DNA of 64,000 nt from Planctomycetota bacterium. GTDB taxonomy: Bacteria; Planctomycetota; B15-G4. The notes under the pieces were generated by a model. It ran no database searches, was not told the origin of the DNA, and worked only from the letters and a program-made list of their open reading frames with translations. The stretch is from NCBI GenBank assembly GCA_020638905.1, contig JACKHP010000010.1, positions 65,186-129,185 of the forward strand, written 5' to 3'. Made by a program: the position numbers and the translations under genes. Below are positions 32,581-41,158 of the stretch, one piece after another (within the stretch, counting starts at the first letter, position 1; every line of letters starts with the position of its first letter).

Positions 32581-33942
32581 TCACGCGGTGTCGCGCTCGA
32601 CGAGCTCGGTGTCGCAGTCGAGCTCGAGCGCGAAGCGTCCGCGTCCCGTGGAGACCATGCGCACGTCGGGGCAACGCTCGGCGAGCCGGTTGCGCAGCAG
32701 GATGAGCCGGCTCTCGAGGTTGTCCTTGAGTGCGGGCAGGCCGAGGGCGGGGTCGAGGCGCAGTTCACGGTTGGTGAACTCGGTGCGGCCCTCGCGCGCG
32801 TGCTGGCCGAGCAGCTTCCACAGGATGCGGCCGGGGACGTTGCGCACGAGGTACTCACCGTCGACGAAGACGCAGTCGTCGTTGCGGTAGAAGACGAAGC
32901 GCCGGACGGGTCGGCTGCTCGCGACGACGAGCGGCGTCTCCTCCGCGCCTCCCAGGCGATCGATGCCCTGGGCGATCTGGTTCGCGACGATCTGCAGGTA
33001 GGCCTCGTCCCACTCGTCGAAGCAGAACGGGTCGGGACTCTCGACCGCGAGCACGCCGACGAGGCGGCACCCGACGAGGAGCGGCAGGCCGAGCTGGGCC
33101 TGCGCGTCGGGCAGTCCCGGCAGCGGCAGCTCCGGCGGGAGGTCTTGCGAGCCGTCGCGCCGCGCCAACGACTCGCGGACCGCGCGACCGTAGCGCAGCT
33201 CGGCGCCGACGCCCGCGACGCGCAGCATGCGACGCCTGGCGGCGACCGTCCCGATCAGGCCTTCACCGACCTTGACCGCGAGGCCGGCGGTGCGGCCCTC
33301 GTAGCCGCGGCTGGCGAGGGTGACGAGACGGCTCTCGTCGCGTGGATCGACCGCGAGCACCATCGCGTGGGAGAAGCCGAACAGCTCGTCGAGCGCGGTG
33401 AGCGAACCCGACAGCATCTCGTCGAGGTCGCCCGCACGCGTGATGCGATCGCTCACGACCTGCAGGCCGCGCAGCTCGGTGAGCGGACCGCCTCCGACCG
33501 TCGCGGAGGACAGCGCGTCGAGCGCGAGGTCGGGCGGCGTCAGGTAGCCCGCGACCTCCTCGAGCGAGACGACCTCGTAGACGTCGGCCGAGATGAGCTT
33601 GAACACCCCCGTCATGCCCGTGTGCGATGCGATCACGTCGATGCGCGCCGACATCGTCTCGAACAGCGGGCCCGTCGTCTCGGAGCGCTCGAAGCGCGCG
33701 CACAGGTGATACGCCCGGAAGTCGATCGGGTCGTAGAGGACGATCGTGACCACCGGGTTCTGCGCGACGTTGCGCACCGTCTTGTTGAAGAACTGGCGCG
33801 AGAGCGCGACGTGGCCTGCGTCGACGTAGTAGACGTGCGAGAGATACGTGATGTTCGGCTCGCCGTCCTTGCTGACGGTGGCGATCACCGACGGGGCGAT
33901 GCCCTGGAAGCAGGACTGCAGGTCCGCGAGGCGCGCGGTCAT
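32581..33942 (-). CDS. PNPOx-like / GAF / winged-helix-like regulator
   Basis: 453 residues in three parts. Residues 1-125 resemble a pyridoxamine-5'-phosphate-oxidase-like split barrel (IATVSKDGEPNITYLSHVYYVD, FFNKTVRNVAQNPVVTIVL). Residues about 165-335 form a GAF domain (MLSGSLTALDELFGFSHAMVL, VKVGEGLIGTVA, LPLLVGCRLVGVLAVES). The last 110 residues, with ILWKLLGQHAREGRTEFTNRELRLD, look like a winged-helix/response-type output. A flavin or heme sensor for redox or small molecules is inferred. Four bases overlap with the upstream PNPOx gene, suggesting one operon. Confidence 0.75.
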   Translation of the reverse strand: MTARLADLQSCFQGIAPSVIATVSKDGEPNITYLSHVYYVDAGHVALSRQFFNKTVRNVAQNPVVTIVLYDPIDFRAYHLCARFERSETTGPLFETMSARIDVIASHTGMTGVFKLISADVYEVVSLEEVAGYLTPPDLALDALSSATVGGGPLTELRGLQVVSDRITRAGDLDEMLSGSLTALDELFGFSHAMVLAVDPRDESRLVTLASRGYEGRTAGLAVKVGEGLIGTVAARRRMLRVAGVGAELRYGRAVRESLARRDGSQDLPPELPLPGLPDAQAQLGLPLLVGCRLVGVLAVESPDPFCFDEWDEAYLQIVANQIAQGIDRLGGAEETPLVVASSRPVRRFVFYRNDDCVFVDGEYLVRNVPGRILWKLLGQHAREGRTEFTNRELRLDPALGLPALKDNLESRLILLRNRLAERCPDVRMVSTGRGRFALELDCDTELVERDTA

Positions 33943-34421
33943 GCGTCGACCCCCTGGCCCAGCGCTTCACCCGCGCCCGGACCGGGAGTCTGGACCCAGA
34001 TCGTCTCGATCTCGACGCGCACCGCGTGGCACGGCCAGCTCGAGATGCGGTAGCTGAGGCGCGGAGGCATCCCCACGAAGGCCAGGTTCTGCGCGAGCTC
34101 GCCGCGATAGCGGTCGACGACGGCGCGGTCCTCGTCGCGGGCCGCCGCGACGCTTCGCGCGCGTCCCTTGAGCTGGATCGTGCGGTTGTCGGCGATGCGC
34201 GAGAAGCAGATCGCGATGCGCCCGTTGTCTTCGAGGTTCGCGAGGGTGCGTGTTCCGGTCGCGGCGGGGACGAACACGACGACGTGCCCGCGGTCGGGTT
34301 CGACGCGCGCCCCGACGCCGCGCACCGCCTCGGGAACGAGCGATGCGTCGCGGGTCCCGATCTGCACCGAGACCCCCGACTGCACGAAGTCGACGAGTTC
34401 CGCCGAGAGGCTCCTGGTCAT
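33939..34421 (-). CDS. Pyridoxamine 5'-phosphate oxidase-family protein
   Basis: 160 residues with a split-barrel flavin-binding fold. Visible pieces are VSVQIGTRDASLVPEAVRGVG, VFVPAATGTRTLANLEDNGRIAICFSR (folded as in FMN-binding relatives) and TIQLKGRARSV. The ATG overlaps the following gene (4 bp), which has the same fold at its N-terminus. A minus-strand TAGACT lies ten bases upstream of the ATG, so a near-leaderless message is likely. Substrate and cofactor (FMN or F420) unknown. Confidence 0.78.
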   Translation of the reverse strand: MTRSLSAELVDFVQSGVSVQIGTRDASLVPEAVRGVGARVEPDRGHVVVFVPAATGTRTLANLEDNGRIAICFSRIADNRTIQLKGRARSVAAARDEDRAVVDRYRGELAQNLAFVGMPPRLSYRISSWPCHAVRVEIETIWVQTPGPGAGEALGQGVDA

Positions 34422-34430
34422 CGCGGCCAG

Positions 34431-34436
34431 AGTCTA
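34431..34436 (-). promoter_or_regulatory. Putative -10 element TAGACT, near-leaderless
   Basis: gcTAGACTct on the minus strand, with nine bases between it and the ATG at 34421. Predicted +1 is within about three bases of the start codon. Confidence 0.4.
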
Positions 34437-34546
34437 GCAGCCCGCCGACGGTCTCCTCGACGTCGACGGAGCCCTCGGGACGCGGGCCCGCGCGAGCGCC
34501 GGGGCCCCGCGCGGCGCTCGCACCGCGCGGGCGCCGCGGGTCCCGC

Positions 34547-35116
34547 TCAGCCGCGCGGCGGCAGTGGCTCCGGCACGCGGTTCGAGACGGCCGGCTGCGA
34601 CTTCAGGTACGCGAAGATCGCCCGCAGATCGTCGTCGGTGAGCCTGCCGATCCCCGGCCAGGGCATCGGCGGGAGGATCGGGCGACCCATCCCGAGGTGC
34701 TTGCCGGTCCGCAGCGAGGCGAGGAAGGTGTCCTCGCTCCAGCTCCCGATGCCGGTCTCGACGTCCGGCGTCAGGTTCGAGGTGAAGCTCACACCCCAAG
34801 GACCGGCCCAGGCGGTGTTCGTCGCCGCGGCCGAGACGAGCCACGGACCCTCGGGCAGCTCCGGCGCGGGCGGCATCACGAGCTCGGCCGGATGACCCGA
34901 CAGCCCGCGCGACGCGTCCGGCTCGGGACCGTTCGGGCCGACGTGCCAGGGCGTGTGACAGTCGGCGCAGCCCAACGCCACGGTGAGGTAGCGGCCGCGC
35001 TCGACCGACGCCGGTGCGAAGGTCGCGCCCGCACTGGCCTTCTCGCACGCCGGCAGGGACGACGCGGCGACGAGCACCGCGGCGAGGGACAGGCTGGTGA
35101 TCAGGGACTTCGACAT
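34547..35116 (-). CDS. Monoheme c-type cytochrome
   Basis: 189 residues. Signal peptide or lipoprotein signal (SLSLAAVLVAASSLPAC). One heme site CADCH in VALGCADCHTPWHVG, and a C-terminal Met ligand in PPMPWPGIGRLTDDDLRAIF. These are the features of class I cytochromes that act with periplasmic dehydrogenases. It is last in an operon: hemerythrin-like gene, di-heme cytochrome, this gene, with 16 bp to the gene before. Electron carrier role is secure; partner unknown. Confidence 0.85.
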   Translation of the reverse strand: MSKSLITSLSLAAVLVAASSLPACEKASAGATFAPASVERGRYLTVALGCADCHTPWHVGPNGPEPDASRGLSGHPAELVMPPAPELPEGPWLVSAAATNTAWAGPWGVSFTSNLTPDVETGIGSWSEDTFLASLRTGKHLGMGRPILPPMPWPGIGRLTDDDLRAIFAYLKSQPAVSNRVPEPLPPRG

Positions 35117-35132
35117 GGGACTTCCTCCGGAA

Positions 35133-36191
35133 TCAGGGGGTCGGCTCGAGGTCTTCTCGAATCCAGGTTTCGATGAGGTGCAGGGCGTCGACGTCGACGA
35201 GGTGCGTGCCCAGCGGCGGCATCTGCCGCAGCGGGTCGCGCGTCGCCATGCGCTCGACGAGGGTGCTGAGTTCGGGTGCGCCGGGCTCGATGCGCGCCTC
35301 GCACGACGGCGCGCCGGGCGGCCGGAAGCGGCTGGGACGGCCGACGGTCGTCACGAGCGCACGCGGCGGGTGATCGCCGTCCCGGTCGCGCAGTTCGGCG
35401 CCGAGCGTGAGCCCGAGTCCGGCCAGCGGACCGTCGTCGCGATGGCACGAGCCGCAGTGCGTGTCGAGGTAGCCGAGCGCCGCGCGCTCGCGCGGCGTCC
35501 GTGCGGGGATGCGTGGCGGCCGCGCGAGGAGGTCGGCGGGGAGTCCGCGCACGAGACCACGGGCGACGAACGCCGCGAGGTCCTGCCCGGCCGGCACGCC
35601 GGCGTTCGCGTGCGGGGCGAGCGGGTCGCGCTCGGCCGAGAGCTGCAGCGCGTCGAAGCCGAGCACGCCGTCGCCGCGCGAGTGGCACGTCGCGCAGTCG
35701 GCGCGCCCCGGGACGTCGTAGGGCACGCCCGGAGCGACCTCGGCGAGGTGTGCGACGCCGCCGGCCGGAGCCAGGACGGCGTCGCCCCCGTCGTCGCTCC
35801 AGACGTACGACGCGCGCAGCCACGAGCCGTCCGCGCGCTTCTCCATGTACCGCGTCTCGAGGCGCCGCCCGAGCGCGAACTCCTTCCAGAGCCTGGTGCC
35901 GGCGGGGAAGACCCACGCCTCGGGATCGGTCGCGTCGATCGCGCTCCCGGCGGGCACGTGGATCCAGCGCCGCTTCGTCGCACCGTCGGTCCAGAGCGGG
36001 TACTGCGGGTCGTACGGCCAGACGTCCGGCGCGACGTCGCGCAGCGTGGCGTCGGCGTACAGGCCGGTATCGGCGAGGTGCGCAGGCAGCTCGTCCGGCG
36101 CGGGCGCGGGCGGCGCCGCGTCAGGCGCGCACGACGCGAGCGCGAGTGCTGCGAGCGCGAGACCCCGGAGGGACGGTCGACACGCCTTCAT
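35133..36191 (-). CDS. SO2930-type di-heme c-type cytochrome
   Basis: 352 residues with a lipoprotein-like signal (LALAALALASCAP). Two heme c sites are CATCH (RADCATCHSRGDG) and CGSCH (DTHCGSCHRDDGP). A Met in RQMPPLGTHLVD may be an axial ligand. The N-terminal half (WPYDPQYPLWTDGATKRRW, FPAGTRLWKEF) fits the SO2930-type family. It overlaps the hemerythrin-like gene by 4 bp and is followed by a monoheme cytochrome. Function of the family is not established. Confidence 0.82.
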   Translation of the reverse strand: MKACRPSLRGLALAALALASCAPDAAPPAPAPDELPAHLADTGLYADATLRDVAPDVWPYDPQYPLWTDGATKRRWIHVPAGSAIDATDPEAWVFPAGTRLWKEFALGRRLETRYMEKRADGSWLRASYVWSDDGGDAVLAPAGGVAHLAEVAPGVPYDVPGRADCATCHSRGDGVLGFDALQLSAERDPLAPHANAGVPAGQDLAAFVARGLVRGLPADLLARPPRIPARTPRERAALGYLDTHCGSCHRDDGPLAGLGLTLGAELRDRDGDHPPRALVTTVGRPSRFRPPGAPSCEARIEPGAPELSTLVERMATRDPLRQMPPLGTHLVDVDALHLIETWIREDLEPTP

Positions 36192-36850
36192 CGCACGGCG
36201 TCCGCGAGCGATGCGCTCCAGCGCCGCTCGCCCAGCTCGACGCGCGCAGCGGCGGTCACCGCCTCGAAGGCGTCACCCGGCAGGTCGGCCCGCATGCCGG
36301 CCAGCAGCTCGCGCCGCTCGCGCACGTTCATCGCGGGCAGCGCGAGCGCGAGCCAGTCGGCGAGGCGCGTCGGCCCGATGTCCTCGACGATGCGCGTCTG
36401 GAGACCGACCAGGTACGCGTCGTCACGGTGCGCCCAGAGCACACGGTTCGCGTCCGTCTCCTCGCTCGCCAGGTGCAGCATGTGCGCCGCGACGAGCTTG
36501 CCCATGCGGTTCTCGAGGCGGCGGCCGAGCGAGGCGCGTTCGCTCGCGTTCGCCCCCTCGAGCCGCTGGACGATGGCCGCGATCTCGCGCTGCAGCCCGT
36601 CGACGCGGGCGTGATCCGCGCGCAGGTCGGCGTGCAGCTCCGGCGCGAGCGTGGCGAGCTCGGGCAGGATCACCTCGTCCTCGTGCGCGGCGTGCTCGTC
36701 GAGGAAGGCGAGCATCCGCCCGATCTCCCGCGCGGCGTGCGCGGCCTCGCGCGCGTCCTCGAAGTCGGTCTCGCCGACCGTGCGCGTGGTCTCGAACAGG
36801 ATCCGCCGGATGCCCTTGTGGATCGTCGTGTACAGGTCGAATCGTCTCAT
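36188..36850 (-). CDS. Hemerythrin-like cation-binding protein
   Basis: 220 residues. Residues about 1-140 are a helical hemerythrin/HHE-type domain: FDLYTTIHKGIRRILF, FLDEHAAHEDEVILPEL, LRADHARVDGL, HMLHLASEETDANRV. These give the His and Glu ligands expected for a di-iron site. The C-terminal 70 residues are another helical module. ATG 36850 was preferred over an upstream GTG because it starts at the domain. First gene of the cytochrome operon; oxygen, nitric oxide or iron sensing are candidate roles. Confidence 0.78.
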   Translation of the reverse strand: MRRFDLYTTIHKGIRRILFETTRTVGETDFEDAREAAHAAREIGRMLAFLDEHAAHEDEVILPELATLAPELHADLRADHARVDGLQREIAAIVQRLEGANASERASLGRRLENRMGKLVAAHMLHLASEETDANRVLWAHRDDAYLVGLQTRIVEDIGPTRLADWLALALPAMNVRERRELLAGMRADLPGDAFEAVTAAARVELGERRWSASLADAVR

Positions 36851-37037
36851 GGCTCGTGTCCTCGGACTGACGGACACAGCAGACACGCACCGCGGCGCGG
36901 AGGCACCCTCAGGGATCGCTCGTCCGATCTTGAGAAGTTCCTAAGCGCCCCGGGGGGAGGGCCCCGCATGGCGCGCCCGGGCCGCGGGGCTCGTCGGTGC
37001 GCGCCCCCCGCAGCCGCACGATCGGACACGGGCGCGG

Positions 37038-37043
37038 TACGAT
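37038..37043 (+). promoter_or_regulatory. Putative -10 element TACGAT
   Basis: ggTACGATgc about 60 bp before the next ATG (37103). Member of the TANNNT series. Confidence 0.3.
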
Positions 37044-37102
37044 GCCGTCGTCGTCGCGGCGGCGAATTCCCCGTCCCCGGCGCATCGGACCCGGAGGACG
37101 GC

Positions 37103-37987
37103 ATGGAACGCCTGCTCGGCACGCTGCGACGCACGCTGGCGATCGCGCTCCTCGTGCTGCTCGGCGCGTCGACCCTGCACGCCGGGCTGCCCCTGCTCGT
37201 CTACGACTTCACGCTCGATCTGACGCCCGCGGAGAACGTCGACCACGTGAGATCGCTCGGCTTCTCGGGCCTCGTCACGCGCGTGAAGGATCAGGCCGAC
37301 GTGACGAAGCTGCGCGAGTACGCAGCCCACGTGGCCACGCTCGACGACTTCGAGCTGCTCGCGTACGTGGTCTACGACTTCGGCAAGACGGCGCTCAGCG
37401 AGAAGCTGTGGCACGCCGCGTTGCCGGTCCTCGCGAGCGCCGAGGCGCCGCTGTGGATCGTCGTGAAGAAGGCGCCCTCGACGCCAGCGCTGCGCGAGCT
37501 GCTGGGACGCATGGCGCGCGAGGCGCAGGACGTCGGTGTCCGCACCGTGATCTATCCGCACTGGAACACGAGCATCGAGACGGCGGCCGAGGCGTCGGCC
37601 CTGATCGCCGAGATCGGGCAGCCGAACCTCGCGAACTCGATCCACACCTGCCACGAGATCCGCGGCGGCCACCAGTACGAGATGGAGACGGTGGTCGCCG
37701 AGCACGCCGACGAGACCGCGCTGGTGGCCATCGCCGGCGCCGACGAGAACGCCTACGCGGGTCCGCCGGGCCTGCTCGTCACGTGGGACGACGTGATCAA
37801 GCCGCTCGACGAGGGCGACTACAGCCTGCTGCCCTTCCTGCAGGCGCTGCACGACGCGGGCTACGACGGGCCGGTGATCCTGCAGACGTTCGGCATCACC
37901 GACGACCCCGGTCACCTCGAGCGCTCGCTGCGCAGGTACGCCGAGTACCTGCGGCAGATCGAGAGCCCGGGCGACGCGGACGGCTGA
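37103..37987 (+). CDS. Exported xylose-isomerase-like TIM-barrel protein
   Basis: 294 residues with a signal peptide (LAIALLVLLGASTLHAG). The mature part matches sugar phosphate isomerase/epimerase barrels (AP endonuclease 2 family): LGFSGLVTRVKD, VRTVIYPHWNTSIET, CHEIRGGHQYEMETV, DGPVILQTFGI. The SD GGAGGA precedes the ATG by four bases. Planctomycetes have many exported barrels of this kind. Metal-binding Glu and His residues look partly kept. Sugar substrate unknown. Confidence 0.8.
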   Translation: MERLLGTLRRTLAIALLVLLGASTLHAGLPLLVYDFTLDLTPAENVDHVRSLGFSGLVTRVKDQADVTKLREYAAHVATLDDFELLAYVVYDFGKTALSEKLWHAALPVLASAEAPLWIVVKKAPSTPALRELLGRMAREAQDVGVRTVIYPHWNTSIETAAEASALIAEIGQPNLANSIHTCHEIRGGHQYEMETVVAEHADETALVAIAGADENAYAGPPGLLVTWDDVIKPLDEGDYSLLPFLQALHDAGYDGPVILQTFGITDDPGHLERSLRRYAEYLRQIESPGDADG

Positions 37988-38018
37988 GCCGGATGTCGAC
38001 GAGGGAGTCCTCCGCACG

Positions 38019-38567
38019 ATGACGGACATCCGCGCGATGGACGCGACGGAGGTCGGTCGCATCGGCGAGATCGATCGCTCCGAGCACATCACGCAGCAGT
38101 ACCGCGTCAGCGACGGAGTGCTCGAGCTCGTCGACGTCGACATCCACGCGCTGCGCTGGGGCGCACCGGGCGGCATCGACCTGCAGGAGCTCGTCGAAGC
38201 GCAGCGTCCCCGGCTCGACGCGGGTGGCGTGCTGCTCGGCGCATTCGACGGCGACGCGCTGGTCGGCTTCGCGATCTTCGACACGAGCTGCGCGGACGAG
38301 CCGGCCATCCTCTCGGCGCTCTACGTGACGCGCACGCACCGCGGCCGGGGGATCGCCGTCGCGCTCACCGACGCCGTCGTCCGACTGGCCCGCGCGGTGG
38401 GAGCGCCCAGGCTCTACGTCTCCGCGACGCCCACGCGCACCACGGTCGACTTCTACCTCGCGCGCGGCTTCCGTGTGCTCGTGACGCCGAATCCGCGGCT
38501 GCTCGCGCACGAACCCGAGGACGTCCATCTCGCCCTCGACCTGCGCCGCGGAGGCGCGGCATCGTGA
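38019..38567 (+). CDS. GNAT-family N-acetyltransferase
   Basis: 182 residues. Acetyl-CoA-binding motif A is clear: LYVTRTHRGRGIAVALTDAV (R-x-x-G-x-A type), with the beta-4 strand LVGFAIFDTS. The closing FYLARGFRV is typical. Substrate unknown. Thirty-one bases after the preceding gene, same strand. Confidence 0.85.
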   Translation: MTDIRAMDATEVGRIGEIDRSEHITQQYRVSDGVLELVDVDIHALRWGAPGGIDLQELVEAQRPRLDAGGVLLGAFDGDALVGFAIFDTSCADEPAILSALYVTRTHRGRGIAVALTDAVVRLARAVGAPRLYVSATPTRTTVDFYLARGFRVLVTPNPRLLAHEPEDVHLALDLRRGGAAS

Positions 38568-38682
38568 TGCCCGGCGAAGGCTCGCGTCCTGCCGTGCCGT
38601 CGCGGGACGTCGTCACGACGCTCGTCGACGCCGCGTTCTCCGGCGTGTCCTTGCGGGACGACCTTGCGCCGGAGTTCTCCCG

Positions 38683-39495
38683 ATGACCTACGACCCGGCG
38701 GCTGTGGCCGCCTACTTCGACGATCTCTCCGAGGGCGAGTGGACGCGCTTCGAGCAGACCCTGGGCGATCGCGTCTCGCTCGCGCGGCACACGGGAGTGC
38801 TCGAGCGCTTCATCGCATCCGGTTCCCGCGTGCTCGACGTCGGCGCTGGACCCGGGCGCTTCACCGAGGTCCTGCATCGACTCGGATGTCGCGTCGTCGT
38901 GGCCGACATCTCGCGCGAGCAGCTCGAACTCAATCGGCGCGGCGCCGCGACGCGTGGGTACGCAGCGAGCGTCGAGTCGTGGCACCAGCTCGACATCTGC
39001 GATCTGTCCGTCTTCGGCGACGGATCCTTCGACGCGGTCGTCGCGTTCGGCGGTCCGCTCAGCTACGTGTTCGACGAGCGGGATCGCGCGCTCGCCGAGT
39101 GCCTCCGGGTCCTGAGGGGCGGCGGACTCCTGTGCCTGAGCGTGATGTCGCTGTGGGGCAGCATGCACCGCTTCCTGCCGGGAGTCCTCGACCTCCCGCT
39201 CGACGCGAACCTCGCCATCGTCTCCACGGGAGATCTCACCCCCTCGGTCGATCCCGCGAGCAGGCATCACTGCCATGTGTTTCGATCCGACGAGCTGCGG
39301 TCCTTCCTCGATCGACCTGACCTCGAACTGCTCGAACTGTCGGCGTCGAGCGCAGTCGCGACGGGACACGACGCGTCGCTGTGCGCCGATCCGGCGCGCT
39401 GGCAGGCGCTGGTCGAGTTCGAGGAGCGAGCCTGTCGCGATCCCGGCCTGCTCGACGCGGGGACGCACCTCCTCGCGGTCGTGCGGCGGGCGTGA
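38683..39495 (+). CDS. SAM-dependent methyltransferase
   Basis: 270 residues. Class I methyltransferase with motif I VLDVGAGPGRFTEVLHRLG, motif II region VVVADISREQLEL, and motif IV AVVAFGGPLSYVFDERD. The post-motif LRVLRGGGLLCLSVM is typical. Target molecule unknown. No SD is obvious. Confidence 0.88.
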   Translation: MTYDPAAVAAYFDDLSEGEWTRFEQTLGDRVSLARHTGVLERFIASGSRVLDVGAGPGRFTEVLHRLGCRVVVADISREQLELNRRGAATRGYAASVESWHQLDICDLSVFGDGSFDAVVAFGGPLSYVFDERDRALAECLRVLRGGGLLCLSVMSLWGSMHRFLPGVLDLPLDANLAIVSTGDLTPSVDPASRHHCHVFRSDELRSFLDRPDLELLELSASSAVATGHDASLCADPARWQALVEFEERACRDPGLLDAGTHLLAVVRRA

Positions 39496-39563
39496 GCGGT
39501 TCCTGCGATCCGCTGCAGGCGCCGACCTCGACACCGTCACCTCTCGCCGGAAATGGAGTCCCC

Positions 39564-39974
39564 ATGACCCAGAGCAAGATCGACCGCATCCGCCGCGCGA
39601 ACGACGCGCTGCTCGTGCAGGGTGACCTCGGCGCCGTCGACGCGTTCTTCACGTCGGACTACGTCGCGCACGCCGGCGACAAGGCCCACCGGGGCACCGC
39701 CTTCGTGCGCCGCTTCGTGAAGCAGCTCCGCACGGCGATTCCCGATCTGCGCGTCGTCGACGTCGAGGTGCTCGTGCAGGCGGGCGCCAAGATCACCTGG
39801 CGACGAACGCTGCGCGGCACGCACGCCGCGGCGCTGTCGGGCTTGCCGCCGAGCGGCAAGAAGCTCACGTGGACGGACCTGATCGTCTCGCGCTTCGAGG
39901 ACGGCCGCATCGCCGAGGACTGGGTGGCGTCCGACCTGGCGGAGAAGATGCTCGCGAAGCTGCCGCGCGCGTAG
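39564..39974 (+). CDS. SnoaL-like polyketide-cyclase family protein
   Basis: 136 residues of the SnoaL/ester-cyclase NTF2-like fold: NDALLVQGDLGAVDAFFTSDYVAH, FVRRFVKQLRTAIPDLRVVD, VSRFEDGRIAEDWVASDL. A TGGAG SD precedes the ATG. Substrate unknown. One of three SnoaL-type genes in the window. Confidence 0.8.
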   Translation: MTQSKIDRIRRANDALLVQGDLGAVDAFFTSDYVAHAGDKAHRGTAFVRRFVKQLRTAIPDLRVVDVEVLVQAGAKITWRRTLRGTHAAALSGLPPSGKKLTWTDLIVSRFEDGRIAEDWVASDLAEKMLAKLPRA

Positions 39975-40067
39975 ACGACGCCGGACGTTGGTCACCGACC
40001 GGTTCGCGTGGATGATGGCGAGGTCGCCCGCGGCGCGAGCTCGCGTCGGCGACCGGAGGACTTCCGC

Positions 40068-40976
40068 ATGAGCACACGCTTCGACGTCCGGGCCGCTCGT
40101 CACGCCGCGCGGATCGTGCTGTTCCTCGCACTGGGCGCCTGCGCCGGCCGTCCCGCGGCGCCCGATCACGTGCCGGGGCTGGGCGAGATCATGAGTCTCA
40201 ACCAGATGCGCCACGCGAAGCTGTGGTGGGCGGGGACGGCCGGGAACTGGCCGCTCGCGAGCTACGAGCTCGACGAGCTCGGCGAGGGCTTCGACGACGC
40301 GGTCGAGTTCCATCCCACCCACAAGGACGCGCCGATCGCGATCAAGGACGCGATCCCGGCCATGATCGAAGGCCCGCTCGGGACCTTGCGGCGTGCGGTC
40401 GACGCGCAGGACGGCGACGCGTTCCGGACCGCGTTCGACGCGCTCACGACGGCCTGCAACGCGTGCCATCGCGCCACCGAGTTCGGCTTCAACGTGGTCA
40501 CCCGTCCCACCGTGAACACCTTCTCGAATCAGGCCTTCGCGCCGCCGTCCGACGCGGCGAGTCCGGCCGCGGTCGTCGGGCGAGGGTCGCCCGACGAGGT
40601 GTTCCGAGGCGCCCAGGAGTGCGCCGTGTGCCGGCTCGTGCGCGAACTCTCGTGCGACGCCGAGTCGGGGGAGATCCTCGACGTGCGCGAGGAGCGCGCG
40701 TCCGAGGGCACGCGGCGCGTGTTGGCGCTCGAGCCGGGGCACGAGCACGCGTGGTTCCGCGTCGGATGCTGGGTGAAGGATGGGGTGATCCTCGATCAGG
40801 TCATCCCGAGCGCCCTGGCGATCGACGACGAGACGTGGTTGGCGGCGTACGTCGCGGCACCGCAGTCCGTGCGGCTCGAGCTCGACACCCTGGCGCGCGC
40901 GGGATTCGACATCGACGAGGCGCAGCGCGCCCGCCTCGAGGCGCTGCAGGGACTCGCCGGAGGTTCGGCTCGCTGA
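40068..40976 (+). CDS. Cytochrome c'-like heme protein with C-terminal extension
   Basis: 302 residues. A lipoprotein-type signal (RIVLFLALGACAG) precedes a four-helix domain with one heme site CNACH (TACNACHRATEFGFNVV). The phrases LGEIMSLNQMRHAKLWW and EFHPTHKDAPI belong to a small family of exported mono-heme proteins. After about residue 165 comes a 130-residue extension with a CAVC pair and acidic helices that I cannot assign. The SD CCGGAGGA precedes the ATG. Function unknown; redox or ligand-binding is inferred. Confidence 0.75.
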   Translation: MSTRFDVRAARHAARIVLFLALGACAGRPAAPDHVPGLGEIMSLNQMRHAKLWWAGTAGNWPLASYELDELGEGFDDAVEFHPTHKDAPIAIKDAIPAMIEGPLGTLRRAVDAQDGDAFRTAFDALTTACNACHRATEFGFNVVTRPTVNTFSNQAFAPPSDAASPAAVVGRGSPDEVFRGAQECAVCRLVRELSCDAESGEILDVREERASEGTRRVLALEPGHEHAWFRVGCWVKDGVILDQVIPSALAIDDETWLAAYVAAPQSVRLELDTLARAGFDIDEAQRARLEALQGLAGGSAR

Positions 40977-41158
40977 CCCGTACCGGCGGCTCTGCACGGC
41001 GGCTCGGGCTCCTGGCGTCGTCGCGCCGGCCGGCGAGCAGCCGCGCCCCGGCACGGATGACCCATGTACGGTCCGTCACGCGGGCGCTACGGTTCTGTCG
41101 TCCTGCCGGGAGTCGACGCCGAGGACTCGGCTCGCGCGCCGGCGGCATGGAGGCTCCG

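Noticed and set aside
41147..41158. Upstream ATG for the MBL-fold gene
   Set aside because: The GGAGG that follows this ATG is at correct SD distance for ATG 41159.
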